This document shows, one piece after another, positions 6,237 to 11,937 of a stretch of DNA of 11,937 bases. Below the pieces are notes generated by a model. That model was given only the letters and a program-made list of their open reading frames with translations, was not told the DNA's origin and searched no databases. Made by a program: the position numbers and the translations under genes. How positions within the stretch are numbered: position 1 is the first letter of the stretch; the number at the start of each line of letters is the position of its first letter. The stretch spans positions 1-11,937 of the forward strand of contig JANXZT010000329.1 of the NCBI GenBank assembly GCA_025355395.1, read 5' to 3'. Origin of the DNA: Betaproteobacteria bacterium. GTDB taxonomy: Bacteria > Pseudomonadota > Gammaproteobacteria > Burkholderiales > Casimicrobiaceae.

Positions 6237-8117
6237 TTGGATCTGACGATCGACAGCGCCGCGGCCCGACCCTTCGCGCACGCGGGCCGGCCCGGGCGCT
6301 GGCTCGCCGCGCTGTTGCACGGTGCCGAGTGCTTCGCCGGCCTCGTGCTAGCCGTGGACGTGGCCGTGGTGTTCGCGTCAGTCATCTTTCGCTATTTCCT
6401 GCACAGCCCGCTGTACTGGGCCGAGGAAACCGCCCGCGCGCTGATGGTGGTGCTGGTGTTCTTCGGTGCGGCGACGGTGCTGGGCCGCGGCCGGCACGTC
6501 GGCATCGACAGCTTCCGGATGATGTTTCCGGCCCGTTGGCGCGATGCGCTGATCCAGATGTGCTGCTGGATCATTGTCGCGGTGAGCACCGCGCTGTTCG
6601 TCACGTCGTGCATGCTCCTGCTGGACACGCGTGGGCAGACCACGTCGATCGGCTTGCCGCAGATGATCTACGTGGCGCCGGTAATGATCGGAAGCTTGAT
6701 CATGACGCTGTTTGCGCTGGCCAATGCGTTGGCGGGACCGCGCCACACCATCTGGACGACGCTGCTCGCCGGGCTGGCGCTCGCCGCCGCGACTTGGGCG
6801 TGGAATGCCGCACTGCCCGAGCAGATGATCAAGCCGTGGGTCCTACTCTCCGTGTCCTTCTTCGCCGGACTCGCGCTTGGCCTCCCGATCGCGTTCGTGC
6901 TCGCATTTTCGTCGCTGCTGTATTTCCTCACGGACCCGTCGCTGCCGATGCTCGTTTACGCACAGCAACTGCTAAGCGGCATGGACCACTTCGTGCTGCT
7001 CGCGATCCCCTTTTTCGTACTCGCGGGCGTGCTGATGGAAGCCAACGGCATGTCGTCCCGGCTGATCGAGCTCCTGCTGCGCATGATGGGCCGGCTGCGA
7101 GGCGGCATGAACCTCATCATGATCGCGGCCACGGCGTTCTTTTCGGGCATCTCGGGCTCAAAGTTGGCGGACGTCGCCGCGGTGGGTGGCATCATGATGC
7201 CGGCGGTGCGCCGCACGGGCCAGGACCCGAACGAGGCGGCTGGGCTCCTCGCGTGCACGGCGGTGATGGCCGAGACGATCCCGCCGTGCGTCAACATGAT
7301 CATCCTGGGCTTCGTTGCCAACATCTCGATCGGCGGCCTGTTCATCGCCGGGCTCGTGCCCGCCGGCGTGCTCGCACTCGCGCTGGCCGCGGTCGCGATC
7401 TACGTGGGTACGCGCATCGATCCCAGCGCGGCGTTCGAAACGCGCCGCCCGATGCTGCGGCTGATCGGCGGCGCGCTCGTCGCGCTGCTGATGGTGTTCA
7501 TGATCGGCAAGGGCGTCACTTCGGGGGTTGCGACGTCGACGGAAGTCTCGGCCTTCGCGGTCGTCTATGCGCTGATGGTCGGAGGGCTGGCCTTTCGCGA
7601 GTTGACGGTGCGATCGGTGGTGCGGCTGTTCATCCAGTCGTCGGCAATGGCGGGCAGCATCCTGTTCATCGTTGCTGCCGCGTCGAGCGTGTCATTCGTG
7701 CTTACGATCCAGCAGATTCCGCAGTACCTGGCGGGTGCGATGGTGAGCTTCGCCCATGCCTGGGGCAGCCAGATGTTCATCGTGCTCGCCGCTCTTGTGA
7801 TGATCGTTTTCGGCGCGGTCCTGGAAGGCGCGCCGGCACTCATCATTTTCGGCCCGCTGCTAACGCCGATTGCCGTGCAACTTGGAGTCCATCCCCTCCA
7901 TTTCGGCGTCGTCATGGTTATCGCGATGGGCTTCGGGTTGTTCGCGCCGCCGGTCGGGCTCGGGCTATTCGCCACCTGCGCCATCACCGGCACGCATGTG
8001 AAGGACGTGGCGCGGCCGATGGCCAAGTACCTGGCCGTCCTGTTCGCGGGGCTTTTGCTGCTGGTGTTCGTGCCCGCGTTTTCGCTGTGGCTGCCCGGAC
8101 GCTTCGGATTGAGCTGA
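6237..8117 (+). CDS. dctQM: TRAP transporter fused small and large permease (DctQM)
   Basis: 626-aa inner-membrane protein joining both TRAP permease parts. Residues about 20-170 are DctQ-like (four helices; FRYFLHSPLYWAEETARALMVVLVFFGAATVLGRGRHVGIDSF at about 51-93 is the typical Q signature). A linking helix at about 172-190 joins to DctM (about 196-626), with PFFVLAGVLMEANGMSSRLIEL (258-279), the hairpin SGISGSKLADVAAVGGIMMPA (303-323), AETIPPCVNMII (345-356) and GLFAPPVGLGLFATC (567-581). It should couple sodium or proton flow to substrate entry. The start is unsure: the frame offers TTG at 6237 with no good ribosome site, and no ATG before residue 70; the frame stays open back to the dctP stop. 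Its TGA is one base before the LacI ATG, so translation is probably coupled. Confidence 0.88.
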   Translation: MDLTIDSAAARPFAHAGRPGRWLAALLHGAECFAGLVLAVDVAVVFASVIFRYFLHSPLYWAEETARALMVVLVFFGAATVLGRGRHVGIDSFRMMFPARWRDALIQMCCWIIVAVSTALFVTSCMLLLDTRGQTTSIGLPQMIYVAPVMIGSLIMTLFALANALAGPRHTIWTTLLAGLALAAATWAWNAALPEQMIKPWVLLSVSFFAGLALGLPIAFVLAFSSLLYFLTDPSLPMLVYAQQLLSGMDHFVLLAIPFFVLAGVLMEANGMSSRLIELLLRMMGRLRGGMNLIMIAATAFFSGISGSKLADVAAVGGIMMPAVRRTGQDPNEAAGLLACTAVMAETIPPCVNMIILGFVANISIGGLFIAGLVPAGVLALALAAVAIYVGTRIDPSAAFETRRPMLRLIGGALVALLMVFMIGKGVTSGVATSTEVSAFAVVYALMVGGLAFRELTVRSVVRLFIQSSAMAGSILFIVAAASSVSFVLTIQQIPQYLAGAMVSFAHAWGSQMFIVLAALVMIVFGAVLEGAPALIIFGPLLTPIAVQLGVHPLHFGVVMVIAMGFGLFAPPVGLGLFATCAITGTHVKDVARPMAKYLAVLFAGLLLLVFVPAFSLWLPGRFGLS

Positions 8118-8118
8118 C

Positions 8119-9210
8119 ATGGCGGTGCACAAACCGGCAAAGATCCAGGATGTCGCGCAACGCGCGGGCGTATCGATCAGCACGATTAGCAACGCGCTTA
8201 ACGGCAGGACGGCGCGGATGAGCACGGACACGTTGGCGCGTATCGAGGCGACGATCGCTGAACTCGATTTTCGGCCGAATCGCGCAGCGCGGCAACTGAA
8301 GACCGGCCACAACCCGATCCTGGGGCTGTTGGTGCCGTCGATCGCCAACCCGGCTTTCGGCATGCTCGCCCGCGAGGTGGAAATCGCCGCGCAGGAGCAA
8401 TACGGCTATCGCGTAATGCTGGGCAACACGCATCGGAGCCAGGAAAAGGAAGCGAGCTTTTTCGACGATTTGCTGGCGCACGGCGTGCGTGGCGTGATCG
8501 TGTGTTCATCGCTCGTTGACCAGTATCACCTCGATACGGCGGTCGCCCGCGGCCTCGTCGTGGTCAGCTACGACCGCCGCGCGACGCCCGGTCAGGCGCC
8601 GCCGGTCGATCACGTGTCAATGGACAACTTTCGCGCGGGCGAGTTGGCCGCGCGGCACCTGATCGAGCACGGCCACGAACGCCTGGCCTTCGCGACGCCG
8701 TCCGGACGAACGATGTCGCGGTCCGACAAGATCGCCGGCTTCCTCGCCGCGGCACGGGCTGCGGGTCTCGCCAAGTCGGCCCGTACGCTGGAGGGCAAGT
8801 CCCGCATGGCGTTCGGCGACTCGGAGATGGCGGATTTGGGCCGCGCACTTGCGGTCGGCATTGCGGCCGACCGCAAGCGGCCGTCCGGCATCGTCGCGGT
8901 GAACGATATGCTGGCGATCGGCCTACTGGCAGGATTGCGCGATTGCGGCCTTCGCGTGCCTGAGGATGTATCGATCGTCGGCATCGACGACCTCTTCCTG
9001 TCGGCGCTTTGTCGTCCGGCGCTCACGTCGATTCGCTCGCCGCTTCCAGAAATCGCGCGCAAGATGGTCGAACGCGTCATTGCGCGGCTCGCAGATCCGA
9101 AAGTGCCCACCGAAGAGTTTCTGTTCCAGCCGGAGTTGGTCGCCCGCGAAACGGTCACCCGACGTGCGTGCACGCCGAGTCCCGAAACAAGATCGCTCAG
9201 GAAGGGATGA
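8119..9210 (+). CDS. LacI-family transcriptional regulator
   Basis: 363-aa cytoplasmic repressor. The N-terminal helix-turn-helix is complete (AKIQDVAQRAGVSISTISNALNG, 7-29) and is followed by the hinge helix region FRPNRAARQLKTG (51-63) that inserts into the minor groove at the central CG of operators. Residues about 66-345 form the sugar-binding-protein-like effector domain, with GLLVPSIANPAF (69-80), a GIVAVNDMLAIGLL block and VPEDVSIVGIDDL near the C-terminus. Its ATG follows the dctQM stop by one base and the SDR remnant starts 4 bp after its stop, so it is cotranscribed with the transporter. The best candidate target is the palindrome at 5031-5048. The effector is unknown, presumably the imported compound or a metabolite of it. 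Confidence 0.93.
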   Translation: MAVHKPAKIQDVAQRAGVSISTISNALNGRTARMSTDTLARIEATIAELDFRPNRAARQLKTGHNPILGLLVPSIANPAFGMLAREVEIAAQEQYGYRVMLGNTHRSQEKEASFFDDLLAHGVRGVIVCSSLVDQYHLDTAVARGLVVVSYDRRATPGQAPPVDHVSMDNFRAGELAARHLIEHGHERLAFATPSGRTMSRSDKIAGFLAAARAAGLAKSARTLEGKSRMAFGDSEMADLGRALAVGIAADRKRPSGIVAVNDMLAIGLLAGLRDCGLRVPEDVSIVGIDDLFLSALCRPALTSIRSPLPEIARKMVERVIARLADPKVPTEEFLFQPELVARETVTRRACTPSPETRSLRKG

Positions 9211-9214
9211 ACTC

Positions 9215-9399
9215 ATGCCGATGAATGGAACGTCCGTGCTGGTGACCGGAGGCGCGTCGGGCATCGGCCAGGCGACCGCTCAGGCCTTTGCACGCCGCGG
9301 TGCGCAAGTTGCGTTGATTTACCTAACCAGCGATCCCGCGGCCACACGCGCTCGTGTGAGCGGGAGACGATCGAGGTGAACGGCGGCTACGGGCTGTAA
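9215..9399 (+). pseudogene. SDR dehydrogenase, internally deleted and frameshifted
   Basis: The 5' end is that of a classical short-chain dehydrogenase: GGAAGGG at 9200-9206, ATG at 9215, then MNGTSVLVTGGASGIGQATAQAFARRGAQVA with the TGxxxGIG cofactor motif. Right after this the text jumps to what looks like the family's C-terminal end, LIYLTSDPAATRARVSG (compare xLYLASDxAxxxTG). A one-base loss near 9361-9364 then shifts the frame; reading past it gives ETIEVNGGYGL followed by TAA at 9397-9399, the standard SDR ending. Without correction the frame stops at 9377-9379. About 60 codons remain of the usual 250, with the catalytic Ser-Tyr-Lys region gone. As fourth gene of the TRAP operon it probably oxidised the imported substrate. 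The gene is certainly non-functional as a dehydrogenase. Confidence 0.8.
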
Positions 9400-9447
9400 T
9401 GACGTCGCCCGGCGTTCGCCGATCCTACCTTCGAACGGAACTTCACG

Positions 9448-9867
9448 ATGAGCGAAAATGCATGTCCTTATTGCGAGCAGAATTCGGGGACCGTGCTCTG
9501 GGCCGAGCAGCGATGCCGAGTCATTCACATCGCCGACACACCGTTTTCGGGCCTGTGCCGCGTCGTTTGGTCGAGCCATGTCCGCGAATTCACCGACCTC
9601 GGTGATGCAGACCGCAGTCACCTGATGCGCGTGGTCGCCGCGGTGGAGCGCGGACTGCGCGACGTGCTGGTACCGGACAAGATGAACCTGGCCAGCCTCG
9701 GCACGGCCGTCCCGCACCTGCATTGGCACGTCATTCCAAGGTGGGCCGATGACTCCCACTATCCTGAGCCGGTTTGGGCCGCCGCGCAGCGCAAAGGCGT
9801 TGTTCGAGCGTTGCCGACCGATTTTGCGGCGCAGATGAAGGGACGCCTGGAAGCCGCGCTCGGCTGA
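9448..9867 (+). CDS. HIT-family protein (histidine-triad nucleotide-binding)
   Basis: 139 aa, soluble. The histidine triad HLHWHVIPR is at 90-98, with H92 the likely nucleophile that attacks the alpha-phosphate of nucleotide conjugates such as adenylated or dinucleotide substrates. An N-terminal CPYC (C6, C9) is common in bacterial HIT proteins and may bind metal. Order is normal: CPYC, strand, DTPFSGLCRVVWSSHVREFTDL, helix with LRDVLVPDKMNLASLGTAVPHLHWHV, then a variable C-terminus. Length is typical. The ribosome site is weak (GGAA about 10 bp upstream). It begins 48 bp after the SDR remnant ends, so it may be read from the TRAP operon, but this looks like chance adjacency. Exact substrate unknown. 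Confidence 0.93.
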   Translation: MSENACPYCEQNSGTVLWAEQRCRVIHIADTPFSGLCRVVWSSHVREFTDLGDADRSHLMRVVAAVERGLRDVLVPDKMNLASLGTAVPHLHWHVIPRWADDSHYPEPVWAAAQRKGVVRALPTDFAAQMKGRLEAALG

Positions 9868-10040
9868 TGCGGGACGGCAGCAATTGCACGCGCCTTAGGC
9901 GTACGCCTCCCGGCTGGCTTAAATCTTTCATCGCTCGTCAAGCTGTTCGCGACCGGCGCCGCGAACCAGATGGTGGCTGTTCACATAGCCAGCCGTCCAA
10001 CGAGCGCTTCTGGCCGCGAGTCGTCATTCGCCAACCGCCG
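9868..10040. other. Spacer after the HIT gene, with palindromes
   Basis: No gene seen. It contains a perfect 12-bp palindrome AGGCGTACGCCT (9897-9908), overlapping a short hairpin (CGCC, TTA loop, GGCG at 9891-9901) but with no T-run, and the REP-like palindrome at 9997-10030. Confidence 0.5.
9997..10030. repeat. REP-like imperfect palindrome, copy 2
   Basis: A degenerate inverted repeat around TTCTGGCCGCG; the left side starts CCAACGAGCG and the right side ends TCGTCATTCG. In reverse complement it lines up without gaps with the element at 737-770: same length, first eight bases CGAATGAC identical, central GGCC at the same place. The arms are more mutated than in copy 1. Confidence 0.45.
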
Positions 10041-10297
10041 GTGTCGACTTTGAGCGGACGCTCGCGTATTACTGGGAGCGCCACAGGCATTTCTTGACCC
10101 TCTGAGGACAACGGCGTAGCGTTTCCATTGCAATTCTAGACATCCACTCGCAGGATCGAGCGGTTGTTCCGCGGTATCAGAACCACATGCACTACTTGAC
10201 GGTGGACCGCCCCGACATTAAGGAGGTCCGCGATATCTAGGCCAACCTCAAGGCCGTCGAGCTGGCCAAGGCGGGCCAGCCCCGCCCCAGCAGAAGT
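10040..10297 (+). pseudogene. Unrecognised coding remnant with in-frame stops
   Basis: One reading frame has protein-like text and strong G/C third positions but is broken by TGA at 10103 and TAG at 10238. Segments: VDFERTLAYYWERHRHFLTL, stop, then GQRRSVSIAILDIHSQDRAV and VPRYQNHMHYLTVDRPDIKE followed by VRDI, stop, then ANLKAVELAKAGQPRP. The TAG probably replaces a CAG (Gln), since coding character continues smoothly after it. The ending ...AVELAKAGQPRP looks like a protein C-terminus. I do not recognise the family. The frame is the same as that of the downstream binding protein, so after the TAG it runs straight into that gene. Codon-like character is seen; that it is a pseudogene is inference. 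Confidence 0.4.
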
Positions 10298-10366
10298 ATG
10301 CTGACTCTTCTGCCCGCCGGTGTATCGGGGTGTCGGCGGTCAGGATCCCACCTACCTATCACGAGG

Positions 10367-11320
10367 TTGAATCGATCCATAAAGAAGCTGATAGCACTGC
10401 TGAGCGTTATTGCGGTACCCGCGGTATTTGCACAAGCGTGCCTTGACAAGAACATCCTGTATTGGCAGGCCTTCCCGCCCGGAGGCGAGTCGGATTTGTC
10501 GGCGCGGCACCAGCAGGTCGTATTGAAGAAGCGCTGTCCGGCGATCGACACCATCATTCAATACAAGGCGGGTGCAGGAGGCGGCCTGATGTGGGCCCAG
10601 ATGAACCAGCTCCCCGGCGATGGCTTCAACATCGTCGGGATCAACCTCCCGCACATCGTTTTTCAGCCGATCGAGGGACAGGTCCAGTACAAGACGGAAG
10701 ACGTCACGCCGGTTTTCTGGTTCCACTACACCCCCGACGCGTTGGTGGTGCGGGAGTCGAGTCCGATCAAGACTTTTCAGGACTTTGTGAAGACGGCGAA
10801 GGCGAACCCCGAAAAGATATCGCTTGGCGGCTCGGGTCTCAATTCGGCCAATCACGGTGCGCACGAGCGCCTGAACGCTGCCTTCGGCGTGAAAACCACG
10901 TATGTGCCGTTCAAGGGCACGGGGGACATGACAACGTCCATCATTGGCGGTCACGTCGACGGTGCTATCTCGTACACCGCGTTCGCGATCAACAACAAAG
11001 GAAAGGTGCGCGCGCTTGCCGTAGCGATGGAAAAGCGTCACCCGCTCCTGCCTGACACGCCCACGTTCCGGGAGCTGGGTATCGATTGGGTCGACGGCGC
11101 GTATCGCGGGATCGGCGTGCCGAAATCGACGTCGGCAGAATTGAAAAAACGTTTGTCGGACCTGTGGGCTGTTCTCAACAATGACCCCGAGATGAAAGAG
11201 CTCGCGGCCAAGAGCGGTTTCGAACTCGTAAACGTGGGCGTGGAGCAGATGGATACGTTCATGAAGGAAAAAATCGCGCTTTATACCGAAGGCGCGAAGC
11301 GTCTCAACCTCGGCAAGTAA
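10367..11320 (+). CDS. Bug/TctC-family periplasmic solute-binding protein
   Basis: About 317 aa. Periplasmic receptor of the tripartite tricarboxylate transporter (TctC/Bug) family, which bind carboxylates or aromatic acids; many are orphans without TctA/TctB, as here. Hallmarks: FPPGGESDLSARH (compare PFxxGGxxD), IIQYKAGAGGGLMWAQM (compare xNxxGAGGxxG), PFKGTGDMTTSIIGGHVDGAI, and GKVRALAVAMEKRHPLLPDTPTFRELGI (family RPDxPTxxExG). The start is a problem. ATG at 10298 would put 26 unlike residues before the signal peptide and belongs to the remnant's frame. TTG at 10367 gives LNRSIKKLIALLSVIAVPAV then FAQA, a good signal peptide, but with no properly spaced ribosome site. ATA at 10379 stands exactly where MKKLIALL would normally begin and may be a lost ATG. 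The body is intact to the stop. Confidence 0.85.
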   Translation: MNRSIKKLIALLSVIAVPAVFAQACLDKNILYWQAFPPGGESDLSARHQQVVLKKRCPAIDTIIQYKAGAGGGLMWAQMNQLPGDGFNIVGINLPHIVFQPIEGQVQYKTEDVTPVFWFHYTPDALVVRESSPIKTFQDFVKTAKANPEKISLGGSGLNSANHGAHERLNAAFGVKTTYVPFKGTGDMTTSIIGGHVDGAISYTAFAINNKGKVRALAVAMEKRHPLLPDTPTFRELGIDWVDGAYRGIGVPKSTSAELKKRLSDLWAVLNNDPEMKELAAKSGFELVNVGVEQMDTFMKEKIALYTEGAKRLNLGK

Positions 11321-11460
11321 ACACTCGGCCGATGACGCGCGCCGTATCCCGGACGGCCTCACCGGTGCGAGCCCTCCACATTCCTCGATCTCGCGCAGCG
11401 TGGTCCCGTATGTCTACTTCCAGGTACTACGCGGTTTCCGCTTGCGCGACGCCGCCTCGC

Positions 11461-11937
11461 TTAAACCCGCGCTGTGGGCAGGGCGCGCCGCTGTCGTAAC
11501 GTGTGGACCGCCGTGAGAGATAGTGCAAGCCAAGCGGTACTCTCAGCGAACGCCGCCAACACATCACTCAGATAATGCACACCCAAGTAGATTCTGCTCA
11601 GCGCGACTAAAGCGATAGTCAAAAATGCTATCAGCACAACCAGAACACGCCAGCGCCATGGTGGGATCGTCGCCACAAGGTAAACGGCCAAGAAACCGTA
11701 AAACACCGTGGCCGCAGCGACATGCCCACTCGGAAAACTGTAACTGGTCAAGGTGAGGATTGGATCAGTGAAGCTGGGGCGTACACGCCCGAACGCGTCT
11801 TTCGTCAACACATTGAGCAGCATGCCGCCTGGCACTGCGAGCGTCAGCGCGCCTAGCCAGTCCCATTCCCGCTTCCAAACGAGATAAAGCGACACCAGAA
11901 GAGTGAAGATGGAAATTCCTGCAATGCCGTTCAAGTG
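11461..11937 (-). CDS. PAP2-family membrane phosphatase, 5' end outside the window
   Basis: At least 158 residues; the frame runs off the window end (H-L-N-G-I...), so the TTG at 11934 is probably internal. All three PAP2 acid-phosphatase motifs are present: KDAFGRVRP (K45, R52, numbering from that TTG), SFPSGH (S69, G70, H71) and SRIYLGVHYLSD (R114, H120, D124). About four hydrophobic segments remain (7-20, 26-43, 77-92, 97-112), then one at 126-143. Such enzymes remove phosphate from lipid pyrophosphates or phosphatidate at the membrane, for example undecaprenyl pyrophosphate recycling (PgpB/BcrC-like). Convergent with the Bug gene, 140 bp apart. Third positions look less GC-rich than in the TRAP operon, which might hint at separate ancestry. 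Substrate not predictable. Confidence 0.88.
   Translation of the reverse strand, partial: HLNGIAGISIFTLLVSLYLVWKREWDWLGALTLAVPGGMLLNVLTKDAFGRVRPSFTDPILTLTSYSFPSGHVAAATVFYGFLAVYLVATIPPWRWRVLVVLIAFLTIALVALSRIYLGVHYLSDVLAAFAESTAWLALSLTAVHTLRQRRALPTARV

Noticed and set aside
5249..6385. 378-codon minus-strand open frame opposite dctP
   Set aside because: Antisense shadow with no motifs; DctP signature and ribosome site lie on the plus strand.
6329..8221. 630-codon open frame overlapping the permease on the same strand
   Set aside because: It is rich in Arg, Ala, Gly and Asp with no membrane segments or motifs and is a +2 shadow of the clearly recognisable DctQM frame, a common effect of high GC.
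9891..9908. Palindrome after the HIT gene as a rho-independent terminator
   Set aside because: The arms leave almost no loop and no T-run follows on either strand, so it is recorded only as a palindrome.
10352..11362. 336-codon minus-strand open frame opposite the Bug protein
   Set aside because: An Arg/His/Val-rich mirror of a strong TctC-family gene with no domain of its own.
1..11937. CRISPR array, toxin-antitoxin pair, retron, phage defence genes, tRNA or rRNA
   Set aside because: Looked for on both strands; no spaced direct repeats, paired small genes, reverse transcriptase or conserved RNA sequences were seen.

Overview
The window looks like a piece of a GC-rich betaproteobacterial chromosome, most likely Burkholderiales. 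The grounds are the strong G/C bias at third codon positions, a Bug/TctC-type solute-binding protein (a family greatly expanded in Burkholderiales), an ABC_sub_bind-type binding protein, a TRAP transporter and a bacterial RIO-type kinase. No rRNA, tRNA, CRISPR array, phage gene or intact transposase is visible. The taxonomic call is inference.

Layout. (1) 1-673: the C-terminal two thirds of an ABC_sub_bind periplasmic protein, cut off by an in-frame stop. (2) 674-1097: no gene, but a REP-like palindrome. (3) 1098-1938, minus strand: a two-gene operon encoding a secreted protein with a carboxypeptidase-regulatory-like (beta-sandwich) domain and a 96-aa small alpha/beta protein. (4) 2052-2199: a 140-bp MITE-like element with perfect 17-bp terminal inverted repeats flanked by a 4-bp direct repeat. 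(5) 2240-3226, minus: a Tat-exported alpha/beta hydrolase of the non-heme chloroperoxidase family. (6) about 3370-3607, minus: a degraded gene that begins like a catalase and continues like Ohr/OsmC. (7) 3840-3898: a nested palindromic site resembling a recombinase attachment site. (8) 4002-4850, plus: a RIO-type protein kinase. (9) 4999-9399, plus: a TRAP-transporter operon, DctP, fused DctQM, LacI-type repressor and a gutted SDR dehydrogenase. It is preceded by a good sigma70 promoter whose start point is covered by a near-perfect LacI-type operator. (10) 9448-9867: a HIT-family protein. (11) about 10040-10297: an unrecognised, stop-interrupted coding remnant that runs in frame into (12) a Bug/TctC binding protein (about 10367-11320) whose start codon is unclear. 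(13) 11461-11937, minus: a PAP2 phosphatase, cut by the window end.

How the genes work together. The one coherent system is the TRAP operon. DctP captures a substrate, probably an organic or sugar acid, DctQM imports it, and the LacI protein encoded in the same operon probably represses the promoter through the operator at 5031-5048. The dehydrogenase expected to oxidise the substrate survives only as its N-terminal and C-terminal ends. The alpha/beta hydrolase and the catalase/Ohr remnant suggest a former peroxide-stress cluster. The rest is a patchwork of single genes, gene stumps and small repeats, typical of a region undergoing deletion and decay. I found no sign of a defence system or other clearly new multi-gene machine. 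The most interesting things here are the wreckage (chimeric and internally deleted genes), the regulatory site and the small repeat elements.
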